Assembly: GCA_038236705.1 (NCBI GenBank)
Contig: JBBRZN010000001.1
Coordinates: forward strand, 62,001 to 126,000
Source: AC-32 sp038236705
GTDB taxonomy: Bacteria; Actinomycetota; Thermoleophilia; Gaiellales; Gaiellaceae
Reading direction: 5' to 3'
Length of the DNA stretch: 64,000 nt
Shown here: one piece after another, positions 17,497 through 26,500 of the stretch
Layout: each line of letters opens with the position of its first letter
How positions within the stretch are numbered: position 1 is the first letter of the stretch
Position numbers and translations under genes: made by a program
The notes under the pieces: model-generated
Told to the model about the DNA's origin: nothing
Database searches by the model: none
What the model saw: the letters and a program-made list of their open reading frames with translations, nothing else

Positions 17497-19006
17497 CAGG
17501 CACCTTCTCGCCAACTACTCCGTCCAACATGTCCACCAGCGCATCTATCTGCCGCCAGAACTCTGGGACGCTGGCGTCGAAGGCGACCCACGCCGCTTTC
17601 AAATCGCCGTTGCCACCATTGCTCGCCCCATCTCTGGCCGGCCGGACATAGCGCGGGATCGACAGATTGCCGTCCTTCTCGAGAACCTCGGCGATCGTCG
17701 CCACCTTGGCGAAGCCGGGATCATCGGTGAACACCCGGTAGGCCGAGGCGATGCGCTCGTGGTTCTCCGGTGTCAGGAAGCTCTGTGCCCGCTCTCGCAC
17801 GACCTGGTTCACAGCGTCGATGAACAAGATCTTCCCCCGGCGATCGGCGTTCTTGCGCGTGCGACAGATCACGACACAGGCTTCCATCGGCGAGTTGTAG
17901 AAGAGGTTCGGCCCGAGCCCGAGGACGCATTCGAGCAAGTCCAACTCAACGAGCTTGCGGCGCATCGCGGCTTCTTCGTTGCGGAAGAGCACGCCGTGCG
18001 GGAAGAGGATCGCGCAGCGGCCAGTCTCCGGATCGAGGCTCTTCAAGATGTGCTGGAAGAAGGCGTAGTCGGCACGTCCTTGCGGCGGCGTCCCGAGGAA
18101 GTTGCGTCCCCAGGGGTCGTTCTGCCACGCCTCGCGGTTCCACTTCTTAATCGAGTAAGGCGGATTGGCGAGGACGAGGTCGAAGGTTCGCAGGCGGTCG
18201 CGCTCGATGTAGGCCGGGTTGCTGAGGGTGTTGCCGGCGGCGATCTCGAAATCCTCAACTCCGTGGAGCACGAGATTCATCCGGGCGATGGCCGCCGTGA
18301 TGTGGATCAGCTCCTGGCCGTAGAGACCAAGCGTGCGGGTGTCGCCGCCGCGGCGCTTCACCTCGGCCAGCGACGAGATGAGCATGCCGCCGGTGCCGAC
18401 CGTGGGGTCGTAGATGCTGTCGCCCGGCTGTGGCTCGAGCATCTGCGCCATCAGATGGACGAGCGTGCGGTTGGTGTAGAACTCCTGCGCCGTGTGGCCG
18501 CTGTCGTCGGCGAACTGCTTGATCAGGTACTCGTAACCGTTGCCGAGCTCGTCCTCCGGGACCGCCGCCAGGCTCAGGGAGTGCCGTGAGAAGTGCTCGA
18601 TCAGGTTCTTCAGCGTCTCGTCGGGCAGTTGCGTCTTGTCGGTCCAGGCCGCGGTGCCGAAGACGCCGGACAGCCGCTCGGGATTGGCGGCCTCGATGGC
18701 GCGAAAGGCGTTGAGCAGAGCCCGGCCGACGTCGCGTGAGACAGTGCGCACGTCTGACCAGTGGGCACCGTCGGGGATGGCGAAGCGGTCGTCAGCGGTC
18801 GCTCGCGCATACGACGCATCGTCCGTCTCCTCGAACGCCGAGCCGTATTCCTCGTCCCAGACGTCCGAGAGTCGTTTGAAGAAGAGCAGCGGGAAGACGT
18901 ACTGCTTGTAGTCGCCTGCGTCGATCAGGCCGCGTAGCAGCTTCGCCGCACCCCAGAGGTAGCTCTCGAGCTCCTGCTGGCTCAGGTGTTCTGAAGCCTT
19001 GCTCAT
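17489..19006 (-). CDS. hsdM: Type I methyltransferase subunit (HsdM), intact copy
   Basis: A 505-residue N6-adenine methyltransferase. The N-terminal HsdM helical domain has 'YKQYVFPLLFFKRLSDVWDE'; the SAM-binding motif is 'DPTVGTGGML' (about 202) and the catalytic motif 'LANPPYS' (about 280). It shares this plan with the adjacent upstream hsdM but is clearly divergent in sequence. Its ATG overlaps the upstream hsdM stop by 4 nt (ATGA) and its own stop overlaps hsdS, so all three are translationally coupled. Confidence 0.92.
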   Translation of the reverse strand: MSKASEHLSQQELESYLWGAAKLLRGLIDAGDYKQYVFPLLFFKRLSDVWDEEYGSAFEETDDASYARATADDRFAIPDGAHWSDVRTVSRDVGRALLNAFRAIEAANPERLSGVFGTAAWTDKTQLPDETLKNLIEHFSRHSLSLAAVPEDELGNGYEYLIKQFADDSGHTAQEFYTNRTLVHLMAQMLEPQPGDSIYDPTVGTGGMLISSLAEVKRRGGDTRTLGLYGQELIHITAAIARMNLVLHGVEDFEIAAGNTLSNPAYIERDRLRTFDLVLANPPYSIKKWNREAWQNDPWGRNFLGTPPQGRADYAFFQHILKSLDPETGRCAILFPHGVLFRNEEAAMRRKLVELDLLECVLGLGPNLFYNSPMEACVVICRTRKNADRRGKILFIDAVNQVVRERAQSFLTPENHERIASAYRVFTDDPGFAKVATIAEVLEKDGNLSIPRYVRPARDGASNGGNGDLKAAWVAFDASVPEFWRQIDALVDMLDGVVGEKVPDV

Positions 19007-20501
19007 GAGAGCCAGCCTCCTTCGAGGAGTACTTCGCGCAGCCTGTCTTCGGCGGCTCGGGCTTCCGCGAGTGCCTGCTTGAAGGAGGCGGCTGCCTCGG
19101 GTAGCGGCGGGATCTCCTCGCCGATCGGCGGCAGCACGTAACGGGAAATGTTGAGCGTCCAGTCCTCGGCGGCGACCTCTTCGAGGGTGACGACCTTGGC
19201 GCGGTCATCCACGTCCGCGAACGCGTGCGCCCAGGCGACGATCTGCTCGGCGTGCTCGAGCTCGAGGAAGTTCTGGGCGCGCCCCTTGCGGAAAAGGCTC
19301 GAAGCGTCGATCACCAGCAGCTTCTCCTTGCGCGCGGCCGGCTTCGAGCGGCGGAGGATCATGACGGCCGGTGCGAGCCCGGTGCCGTAGAAGATGTTAG
19401 GCGCCAGACCGATCACGGCTTCGATCAGGTCGCGCTCGAGAAGCGCCTGCCGGATCCGGCCCTCGGCGCCCTTCCGGAAGAGCGCGCCTTGCGGCAAGAC
19501 GACGGCCATGCGGCCGGTACCCGCGGCCATCGACGCGACCATGTGCTGCACCCAGGCGTAGTCCCCGTAGCTCTCGGGCGGGAGCCCGAACGCGGCCCGG
19601 CCCAGGGATCGGCTTCCCAGACCTCGCGGCCCCACTCCTTGAGCGAGAACGGCGGATTGGCGATCACGCAGTCGAATGCAGCGAGGCCGCCGGTGCTCGA
19701 ATCCGTGAACGCTGGGCTGCGGAGCGTGTCCTCGCGCACGATCTGGAAGTCCTCGATGCCGTGGAGCACCAGGTTCATGCGCGCGATGGACGAGGTGGTC
19801 AGGTTCTTCTCCTGACCGAAGATCTTCCGGAAGAAGGTGCGCGAATCGCCCCCTGCGCGCTCGACGTGCTCGATCGCCCCGAGCAGCATGCCGCCGGTCC
19901 CGCAGGCCGGGTCGTAGATGCTCTCGCCCTCCTTCGGGTCGAGGATGTCGACCATCATCCGCACCACGCTGCGGGGCGTGTAGAACTCGCCCGCCTTCTT
20001 GCGCTTCGTGATGTCGGCGAACCTGCCTATCAGGTACTCGTAGGCATCACCGAGGATGTCGGACTTGACGGCAGTGTTGCCGAGCGAAACCTCGGAGAGC
20101 CCTTCGATGAGGTCTTTGAGGATTTCGTCGGTAAGCATCTCGCGGTTCCCCCAGTCCGCGGCGCCGAAGACCCGATAGAGCGTGTCCGGGTTGGTGCGCT
20201 CGATCTCCCGCATCGCGTGAGAGAGGGCGGCGCCTACGTTGGCTGGAGCCTCGCGCACGTCCTGCCAATGGCAGCCCTCGGGGGCAACGAAGCGGTGGAC
20301 TTCGGGGTATTCGACGGGGTCGGCGTCGCCGAAAAGCTCGGCGGCCTCCGCCTTCTCCTCATCCCAAACGTCACATATCCGCTTGAAGAACAGCAGGGGC
20401 AGGATGTACGCCTTCCAGTCCGTCCGGTCCACGGCGCTACCGCGCAGAATCTCGGCGCAGTTCCAAAGGTGAGACTTGAGCTCGCTTGCGCTCAGGGGCA
20501 T
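19003..20501 (-). pseudogene. hsdM: Second type I methyltransferase subunit (HsdM), single-base frameshift
   Basis: Starts at ATG 20501 with 'CAEILRGSAVDRTDWKAY' and 'LLFFKRICDVWDEE', has the SAM motif 'DPACGTGGML' (about 198) and the catalytic motif 'IANPPFS' (about 280). The frame breaks at 19601-19603: the text reads TGGGCC where TGGGGCC would give the family sequence DPWGRAAFGLP. The remainder ('ALFRKGAEGRIRQAL' to the end at 19003) continues in the shifted frame. Restoring one G gives about 499 residues. The lesion sits in a short G run, so a sequencing error or phase-variable tract is possible. First gene of the hsd operon. Confidence 0.85.
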
Positions 20502-20656
20502 TGAATGCTCATGAGCAAAACGTCCAGTTCACTAAAGGTGGTCGTACTCCAGCGCTCGGGTTCGATGGTCGCACGCCAAACAAATGTAAGGCATCTTCGA
20601 AGCACTTCGGCAAGGCGGCACGACGGTCTAGGGCCAGACGAACCCTCGTCGCATCA

Positions 20657-21109
20657 TCAGGTCAGGTGTTCGACCTGAAGCGCAGGCTCGATTTCCTTCA
20701 TGCGCTCGGCTACGAGTCGACGGTGACAACGATCAGGGGTCGGTTCCGAGCAGAGGAGGGCTACCACCTCATGCCGGCTTCGTTCAAGGAGGGCAGCCAT
20801 CACGCCTTGCGCGGCTGAAGTTCGCAGAACCAACTCGTCAAAGTCGCGCTCATACGCAGCCCAATCCTTGTCGGTCCGGTATCGATCAAGGAGCTCGTTT
20901 GGCGGCGCCAGTTCCAATCGATGCTCGTAACCAATCCCCGCCGTACCAAGGATGAACGCTAAGTCGCGTTGCCTCGCATACCCGGAAAGAGGGGAGTCCG
21001 GCCTACGTCGCGTGTCGATAACCGTCGAGACTGACGCCCCCTGGAGCAGTCGAACGAATTGCTCCGCACCCTTTTTCCCGAATCCGATCGTGGCGACCGA
21101 AAGCATCAC
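20657..21109 (-). CDS. DUF488 family protein (second of pair)
   Basis: A 150-residue DUF488 protein: 'VATIGFGKKGAEQFVRLL' at the start, 'VIDTRRRPDSPLSGYARQRDL' in the middle, 'ELAPPNELLDRYR' and the C-terminal 'ALLCSEPTPDRCHRRLVAE'. The conserved Cys and His in the C-terminal motif suggest an active or metal site, but no biochemical function is established. Its ATG overlaps the stop of the preceding DUF488 gene by 4 nt. It is 155 nt before the hsdM start, so it may be a separate unit from the restriction operon. Confidence 0.85.
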   Translation of the reverse strand: MMLSVATIGFGKKGAEQFVRLLQGASVSTVIDTRRRPDSPLSGYARQRDLAFILGTAGIGYEHRLELAPPNELLDRYRTDKDWAAYERDFDELVLRTSAAQGVMAALLERSRHEVVALLCSEPTPDRCHRRLVAERMKEIEPALQVEHLT

Positions 21110-21573
21110 ACGAAGAGTGTTGGCTGTGATGCAAGGCTTCCGTCCGGAAGGATGTGCTCAACGAGGAGGCCCCGCTCTTCGAACTCGGGCTCCAGCATCC
21201 GGGTGCGGTGGCACCCCTCCGGTCTTGCCTCGCTGCAGAGCAGCGCGATCCGACGCCGACCAGCCGCCTCGACGACCTTGGCAATGCCAGCCACAGTTGC
21301 CGGTTCGCGAGCCATGCGTTCGTAGTCAGGGGCTCCTGCAGGCGTCCGAAGTTTGGCCCTCGGCCGACCGCCAAGCGACTGACCCATCCAGACATAGTTA
21401 ATCCCCGCGGCTTCAAGCGACGCCCGAAGATTCTCCTTGTTGAAGTGCGGCGATCGGCCAGAAAATGGCTGTGAGCGGACATCCATGACGGCGGCCACTT
21501 GGTGCACGGATAGGTTGACAAGAACCGCCTCGAGAGGAAGCGTGCCGTGCCCCACGGTGTAGATCGTGTTCAT
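21106..21573 (-). CDS. DUF488 family protein (first of pair)
   Basis: About 155 residues opening with 'NTIYTVGHGTLPLEAVLV', then 'VMDVRSQPFSGRSPHFNKE', 'GQSLGGRPR' and the shared C-terminal motif 'ALLCSEARPEGCHRTRML'. It belongs to the classical DUF488 subgroup, while its neighbour belongs to the 'GFxKKxAE' subgroup, so the pair is not a recent duplication. ATG 21573 fits the family start; GTG 21597 would create a GTGA overlap with the dual-OB gene and is also possible. Confidence 0.83.
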   Translation of the reverse strand: MNTIYTVGHGTLPLEAVLVNLSVHQVAAVMDVRSQPFSGRSPHFNKENLRASLEAAGINYVWMGQSLGGRPRAKLRTPAGAPDYERMAREPATVAGIAKVVEAAGRRRIALLCSEARPEGCHRTRMLEPEFEERGLLVEHILPDGSLASQPTLFV

Positions 21574-21593
21574 CGAACGTGAGGGTAGCGCCG

Positions 21594-22265
21594 TCACTGG
21601 TCAGATCCGATCGGAAGACAGATCACTCCGGCCACGAGCTTCCAGTGCTCGTCCTCCATCGGCTCGCCAAGACTGACGACAAGAAAAACATCCTCGGTAT
21701 CGGCGTGGCGATGATCGCCAGGAGGGTCATGAACGAAGTGTGCAAGCCACGCAGGATCAGTGATAGGCAGGCTCTGCCATGCGCCGGCGTGGCGAAACTC
21801 AGCGCGTATTGTCGTCCGTTCAGGCCACACTCGTTTCACCCAGGTCAACGACTCAGGTCGGATGACCGCCAAGGAGCATTCGACGAGTCCGTTCGCGACG
21901 TCAGCGACCGAGATCGAGCGCTCGACTGTGCCGAACACCGGCTCGTTTGTTGCGAGGCCTTCCACCAGTGTGCGAGCCTCGTCGTCATTGAGCTCCCCGA
22001 CCTTTCGCCAGCGGCCGGTGGCAAGCGCCCAGTTTTCCGGTTGCCCCGGTTGAGGGATCGGTTCCTGAAGCGGGAGCTCGATCACGTCGAGCAGGACGGG
22101 GCGCGTACCACCGTCGAGGGTTTGCTCAGCGGGCGTAATGGCGCCGTGCCTGCCGGACCCGATTGGCCTAAGCCACTCGTTTGACTCCTTGTCGACGCCG
22201 GCAATGCAATACGCACCGAGCTTCTTCGAGTTAGCGAGGCACACGATCGTCTTCCGAGTGGGCAC
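21594..22265 (-). CDS. Dual OB-fold domain protein
   Basis: From GTG 22265, 223 residues beginning 'PTRKTIVCLANSKKLGAYC' and including 'GVDKESNEWLRPIGSG' and 'DVIELPLQEPIPQP'. This resembles the uncharacterised 'dual OB-containing' family (recognised from memory), thought to fold as two OB barrels that would bind nucleic acid or nucleotides. It leads a tight operon with two DUF488 genes (21 nt gap or 4 nt overlap). An upstream extension of the frame is not conserved-looking. Function is unknown; its place beside a restriction system suggests defence. Confidence 0.6.
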   Translation of the reverse strand: MPTRKTIVCLANSKKLGAYCIAGVDKESNEWLRPIGSGRHGAITPAEQTLDGGTRPVLLDVIELPLQEPIPQPGQPENWALATGRWRKVGELNDDEARTLVEGLATNEPVFGTVERSISVADVANGLVECSLAVIRPESLTWVKRVWPERTTIRAEFRHAGAWQSLPITDPAWLAHFVHDPPGDHRHADTEDVFLVVSLGEPMEDEHWKLVAGVICLPIGSDQ

Positions 22266-22327
22266 GTTTCGAAGGTAGCAGCGCCGTGTGCTCGGACGCG
22301 CGCTCGCGGCGCAGTACGATCGGGCTG

Positions 22328-23470
22328 ATGCGCGAGCGCCCAGAACGTCTCGCGGGGCTCCCTCAGCAGTACTTCGGGGCGCTTCTCGCGCGAGTCTCCG
22401 ACGCAAGTACTGCTGGTGGCGAACTCCTTGTCGATCTCGGGCGCGGGAACCCGGAGACTGGGCCGTCGCAGAACGTAATCGAGGCGCTGGCGCGGGCGGC
22501 TGAACGGTCCGATGCACACGGCTATGCGCCTTTCCGAGGTCTGGCTGAGCTGCGGAATTCCCTGGCTGAGCGGTACCGCACTCTCTACGGCGTTTCGCTC
22601 GACCCGGACTCAGAAGTGGCGGTCATACCCGGTACCAAGACGGCGATTGTTGAGCTTTCGCTCGCGCTCGCAGAGGAGGGGCAGACCGTCGTCCTGCCCG
22701 ATCCCTACTACCCGGACTACCCCTCCGGGCCGGCGCTTGCAGGCGCACACACTGGCTACCTGCCGCTCGTGCAGGAAAGCGGCTGGGCTCCCGACTTCGC
22801 TCAGACGCCCACCGACGACGTCGCCGCCGTCTACCTGAACTACCCGTCAAACCCCTGCGCCGTCGCCGTGCCCGACGGGGCCTTCGAGGCGGCTATCGAG
22901 TACGCCCACGCCACAGGCGCGGCCGTCGTCCACGACTTTGCTTACGGCGACCTCGTCTTCGACGGGCACGAGCCCGAGAGCTTCCTCGCCACGCCCGGCG
23001 CCAAGGAGATCGGCGTCGAGATGTTCTCGATGTCGAAGACCTACGGCATGGCCGGCTGGCGGGTTGGGTTCGTGGTCGGGAACGCGGAGATCGTCGAGCG
23101 GATCAACTTGCTCAACGACCACTGCCGCGTCGGGATCTTTCGGCCGATCCAGGAGGCCTGCATTGCGGCGCTGACCGGGCCGCAGGACTCCGTGGCCGAG
23201 CGGCGCGACACCTACCAGCGCCGGCGCGATCGCGTGATCGAGGTGCTCGGGCCTATCCCCTGTGAGGGCACCTTCTACGTCTGGTTCAAGTTGCCGCCGC
23301 ACCTCACCGCGGAGCGGCTCTTGACCGAATACCGGCTCGTCGTCGCGCCCGGCGAGGGCTTCGGCCCGAGTGGCGCTGGCTGGGCTCGGCTCTCACTCGC
23401 GGTCACTGACGAGACCCTCGAGCTCGGGCTCGAGCGGCTCGCGCGGGCGCTCGACGACGAAGGAAGCTAG
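22328..23470 (+). CDS. PLP-dependent class I/II aminotransferase
   Basis: A 380-residue fold-type I aminotransferase: 'VDLGRGNPETGPSQNVIEAL' at the N-terminus, 'YAPFRGLAELRNSLAERY', 'NYPSNPCA' for substrate contact, 'FSMSKTYGMAGWRVGF' with the PLP-binding lysine, and a C-terminal 'GWARLSLAV' with the carboxylate-binding arginine. Candidates are succinyldiaminopimelate, alanine or aromatic aminotransferase; I cannot choose. ATG 22328 is preferred. It marks the return to host-like GC after the island and is divergent from the dual-OB gene. Confidence 0.88.
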   Translation: MRERPERLAGLPQQYFGALLARVSDASTAGGELLVDLGRGNPETGPSQNVIEALARAAERSDAHGYAPFRGLAELRNSLAERYRTLYGVSLDPDSEVAVIPGTKTAIVELSLALAEEGQTVVLPDPYYPDYPSGPALAGAHTGYLPLVQESGWAPDFAQTPTDDVAAVYLNYPSNPCAVAVPDGAFEAAIEYAHATGAAVVHDFAYGDLVFDGHEPESFLATPGAKEIGVEMFSMSKTYGMAGWRVGFVVGNAEIVERINLLNDHCRVGIFRPIQEACIAALTGPQDSVAERRDTYQRRRDRVIEVLGPIPCEGTFYVWFKLPPHLTAERLLTEYRLVVAPGEGFGPSGAGWARLSLAVTDETLELGLERLARALDDEGS

Positions 23471-23778
23471 ACGCGCGCCCCTTCCAGCTCGACGACCGGG
23501 GCCTCGTAGAGATCCTGCGACTCGACGGTCAAGCCGATCGAGCCGGCCAATTGCTTGCGGCGCTCGACGAGCGTCTGCTCGGCCTCCTCGGCTGCCTCTT
23601 CGCTCTCCCACAGCAGGACAGCCTTCGCGCGCTGGTTGTCTGCGTCGTACATCGCGATGTAGCCGGCAAAGCCGTCGTACTCGCGCAGCATCGGGATTAC
23701 CGTCCCGCGAACGATCTCCATCATCTTGTCGCGTTTGTCGGGGGCAGCACCTGAAAACTCGATCAGCCTTGCGTACAT
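23467..23778 (-). CDS. Small dimeric alpha/beta-barrel (ABM-like) protein
   Basis: A 103-residue protein ('MYARLIEFSGAAPDKRDKM', 'MLREYDGFAGYIAMYDAD', 'AVLLWESEEAAEEAE') with the strand-helix pattern of ferredoxin-like dimeric alpha/beta barrels, such as antibiotic biosynthesis monooxygenases and stress-response barrels. No catalytic residues can be pointed to. Its stop overlaps that of the convergent aminotransferase gene by 4 nt. Confidence 0.65.
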   Translation of the reverse strand: MYARLIEFSGAAPDKRDKMMEIVRGTVIPMLREYDGFAGYIAMYDADNQRAKAVLLWESEEAAEEAEQTLVERRKQLAGSIGLTVESQDLYEAPVVELEGARV

Positions 23779-23844
23779 CGTGCCCTCCTTCGGGTGGCGG
23801 TCACCGCGAGCCTACGCCCCTCGCCCGGTCGCTTCAAGGCGCGC

Positions 23845-23876
23845 GACGGCCGCCCGCTCGCAAGCGGGCGGCCGTC
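23845..23876. terminator. GC-rich hairpin, probable terminator
   Basis: A perfect 14-bp stem with a 4-nt loop (GACGGCCGCCCGCT / AGCGGGCGGCCGTC). It lies between the ends of the secreted propeller gene (minus) and the start of the small barrel gene. There is no clear T-tract on either side, so it may be a weak or Rho-assisted terminator or a repeat element. A very similar hairpin occurs at 27697-27724. Confidence 0.5.
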
Positions 23877-23889
23877 CCCTTCAAACGGC

Positions 23890-25713
23890 TCAGCCGACAG
23901 GCAGCGTGAGCGACTGGCCGTAGATGTTCTGGTCGAGCCCGTGCGCGTTCGGGCACGTGTCGGGCTCGGGTGCCGCAACCGTTCGGCACTGGTGCACGTC
24001 GAAGCCGTCGACGTAATCGGTCTCCCGGATGTCCGTGCCCGCGAGGACGTCTCGGTTGTCCGTCCAGCCCATGTAGCCGAACAGGGACGTCGGCGACGTC
24101 GTTGGGTCGAACGCGAGCGCGACCCAGTTGTAGTCGCCCTGGAACGGGATCTGGCGGTTGCCGAACATCTCGTACGACGGCTGCTGCGTCGCCGAGGACA
24201 TCTCGCCCAGCGGCGTGAACGTCGTGCCGTCGTCCGAGACCGAGGCGTACGTGCCGACGACGTCGGTGCCGGACGAAATCGGCCTACCGAGCCCGTCGAG
24301 CGTGTCGCCGATCGGGAGCTGGACGCTGTACGCGTCGTCGGTGCGGTTGTCCTGCCAGATGGCGACGAGCTTGCCGCCCAGTGCATCCACGTCAGGGAAG
24401 AACTGGTGGCCGACGCCGCCGTTCGGGTCTACCGGAACCGGATCGTCCCAGTTGGCGCCATCGTCCACGGAACGGATCACGTAGACCACGGAGCGCCCGA
24501 CGCGGCCGGAGTTCGCCCCGGCCGAGCTGTAGGTCGAGGTGCTCGGCACGACGGTGGCCGGGTCGACCGCGTTGTAGGTTGCGTAGACACCCGGCAGCTG
24601 GCCGCTCTGGTCAGCGGTCACCCGCGGCTCGAGCGGAACTCGGAAGAACACGAACTTACTCGGGCACATGAAGGCGCCGTCCCCGCAGTCCCGCGCGCCG
24701 TCGGACGGGAAGTACCGGGTGAACGTCGCGATCTGATGGGCGGGCTGGAAGCTGGCCCCACCGTCGGCCGATCGGGCGATCGCCAGGCCCTCCGCCGTGT
24801 TGGAGGACGGCGTGTTCCGCGTGCCCCAGGTCACGTACACATCGCCGTCGTGCTCGATCGCGATGTCGCAGCCCTGCACGTCCTTGCCGTAGGACAGCTC
24901 GATCGGCTTCGAGAAGGTCTGCCCCGAGTCGGTCGAGCGGCTGAAGGAGATCTTCGTTCGGCCGTTGAAGCCGACGAAGCGCGACCAGCAGATGTAGACG
25001 TTGCCGTCGAACTGGCCGCCGGTGCGGTCTACCTCGAGCGAGGGCTTGTCCTGGAAGATGCCGTTCAGGGCCGGGGTTCCCTGGCCTACCACGACGGTCC
25101 GTAGGTAGTCCTTCGGGTAGCCGCTGATGTGCGGCGTGCTCGCGTAGCTGGCCACCCACACGTCGCCGTTCTGCGGATTGACCCGGTTGAAGGCGATGCC
25201 GCCGGCGAAGAGCATGCCGTTGTTGTTGAAGGAAAGCAGTGGATCGCCCGCCTCGTGCTGCCGGCCGTGCAACGGCGAGGCCATGCCCTCGGCCGAGGTG
25301 TCGCTCGGGTAGCCGGGGATCTTGGACGGCGTCCAGGTCTCGCCGCGATCGGTGGAGTAGGCGAGGCCCTGCCAGCCGCCGCCGAGATCGTTGTCGCAGT
25401 AGTCGTTCCAGCTGGCGAACACGAGGTCCGGGTTGGTCGGGTCGATCGCTACCGAGGGCTCGTTGGCCTGTCGGAATGCGCCCCCATCGTTCGAGTCGGA
25501 GTCACCGTCTCCCGGAGTGTCCGGCGCGGTACTACTCGAGGTGTCCGAGCAGTGCTGGATCGCTCGATCGGTGCCACCGTCGTGCCGTACGTAGGTGGTC
25601 GGCGGCGTCACCAGGTCGTCTGCCTCCGATGGCGCCGCGATCGAGGTCTGGGCCGCTGAGACGAGACCGGCTACACACAGCCCCGCCATGACCAACAGCG
25701 TGAATCGTCGCAT
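23890..25713 (-). CDS. Secreted sialidase-like (BNR-repeat) beta-propeller protein
   Basis: A 607-residue protein with an N-terminal signal peptide (MRRFTLLVMAGLCVAGLV, then Ala-rich cleavage region). The body contains Asp-box/BNR-like blades: 'YSTDRGETWTPSK', 'FSRSTDSGQTFSKP', 'ARSADGGASFQPA', 'RSVDDGANWDDP', 'VSDDGTTFTPL'. 'ANEPSVAIDPTNPDLVFASWND' is typical of secreted sialidase-fold proteins of unknown substrate. Catalytic residues of true sialidases are not evident, so exo-glycosidase activity is not claimed. ATG 25713 has a strong purine-rich ribosome site. Confidence 0.82.
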   Translation of the reverse strand: MRRFTLLVMAGLCVAGLVSAAQTSIAAPSEADDLVTPPTTYVRHDGGTDRAIQHCSDTSSSTAPDTPGDGDSDSNDGGAFRQANEPSVAIDPTNPDLVFASWNDYCDNDLGGGWQGLAYSTDRGETWTPSKIPGYPSDTSAEGMASPLHGRQHEAGDPLLSFNNNGMLFAGGIAFNRVNPQNGDVWVASYASTPHISGYPKDYLRTVVVGQGTPALNGIFQDKPSLEVDRTGGQFDGNVYICWSRFVGFNGRTKISFSRSTDSGQTFSKPIELSYGKDVQGCDIAIEHDGDVYVTWGTRNTPSSNTAEGLAIARSADGGASFQPAHQIATFTRYFPSDGARDCGDGAFMCPSKFVFFRVPLEPRVTADQSGQLPGVYATYNAVDPATVVPSTSTYSSAGANSGRVGRSVVYVIRSVDDGANWDDPVPVDPNGGVGHQFFPDVDALGGKLVAIWQDNRTDDAYSVQLPIGDTLDGLGRPISSGTDVVGTYASVSDDGTTFTPLGEMSSATQQPSYEMFGNRQIPFQGDYNWVALAFDPTTSPTSLFGYMGWTDNRDVLAGTDIRETDYVDGFDVHQCRTVAAPEPDTCPNAHGLDQNIYGQSLTLPVG

Positions 25714-25832
25714 GCTTCTCTCCCCCTCCAATGGCTGGAGCGGGGGATTCTTACAGACCGCGGCCCTGGTGGCCGCACACCCAGCGCTGCGGCTCGAGGG
25801 GCCTCCGAGCGCGCGGGAGACCCGCTACACCG

Positions 25833-26036
25833 TCACCGCCTCGCCTTGGCCCTGCGCTTGGGCTCGACGCGCAGCGACCCCGACGCGGGCCTGATGATGC
25901 TCTCGTGGCCGTCGTCCCAGTGGACGCGGAAGCAGGGCGGTTCCTCCTGCACTACCTCCTCGATCACTCCTCGCCGCGCGGTCTGCGTCGCCCGCTCGGC
26001 CTCGGCCACAACAATGTCTCCGGCTTTCACGCTCAT
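25833..26036 (-). CDS. DUF1918 domain protein
   Basis: A 67-residue protein starting MSVKAGDIVVAEAERATQTA and including 'RGVIEEV' and 'FRVHWDDGHESIIRP', the SH3-like DUF1918 pattern common in actinobacteria. Function is unknown. ATG 26036 shares a base with the YbaK-like gene's stop, so the two are coupled. Confidence 0.85.
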   Translation of the reverse strand: MSVKAGDIVVAEAERATQTARRGVIEEVVQEEPPCFRVHWDDGHESIIRPASGSLRVEPKRRAKARR

Positions 26037-26500
26037 CACTCCTCCTTGCAGATGTCCACGACCTGGGCCTCCGTGAGCCTCACGAGGTCGCCCGTCTCGA
26101 GCCGAACCGACTGCTCGTGCGAGCCCATCTCGAGCACCACCGAGTGCTGCTCCGCGAGGCGGACGTCGACGAGGACGCGGTCACGGCGCTCGCCGCCGAG
26201 CGGCGGTACGGCGCCGAGCTCGAAGTCAGGATAGTCGCGCGCGAGGTCTTCCTCGCTCGCCAGGTGATTGCGCTTGCCGCCCTCGACGTGGTTGCGCACC
26301 TTGCGCAGGTCGATGCGCTCCGACGCGGGCAGGACGGCGCGGACGTTGCCCTCGGGTGCTACGACGACGAGCGTCTTGGCGACGGCCGTCGGCGGCAGGC
26401 CGAGGGCCTCTGCCTCATCGGCCGCGCTCTCCGTATGCGCGTGCGGGAGAAGCTCGTACTCGATGCCCGCCTCGTCGAGGATGCTGGTCGGGTCAGCCAC
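26036..26500 (-). CDS. YbaK/EbsC-family aminoacyl-tRNA deacylase-like protein
   Basis: From GTG 26500, 154 residues: 'LDEAGIEYELLPHAHTESAADEAEALGLPP', 'AKTLVVVAPEGNVRAVLPAS', 'GAVPPLGGERRDRVLVDVRL'. These are the conserved motifs of the YbaK/ProX family, which hydrolyses mischarged aminoacyl-tRNA; the lysine in 'AVAKTLV' is the expected catalytic residue. The GTG overlaps the CNBD gene's TAG by one base. Confidence 0.85.
   Translation of the reverse strand: MADPTSILDEAGIEYELLPHAHTESAADEAEALGLPPTAVAKTLVVVAPEGNVRAVLPASERIDLRKVRNHVEGGKRNHLASEEDLARDYPDFELGAVPPLGGERRDRVLVDVRLAEQHSVVLEMGSHEQSVRLETGDLVRLTEAQVVDICKEE

Noticed and set aside
17246..18589. Plus-strand frame across hsdS/hsdM
   Set aside because: Antisense to intact hsdM with SAM and NPPY motifs.
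20502..20656. Further small gene between hsdM and DUF488
   Set aside because: No frame with a start, ribosome site and plausible composition; treated as the hsd promoter region.
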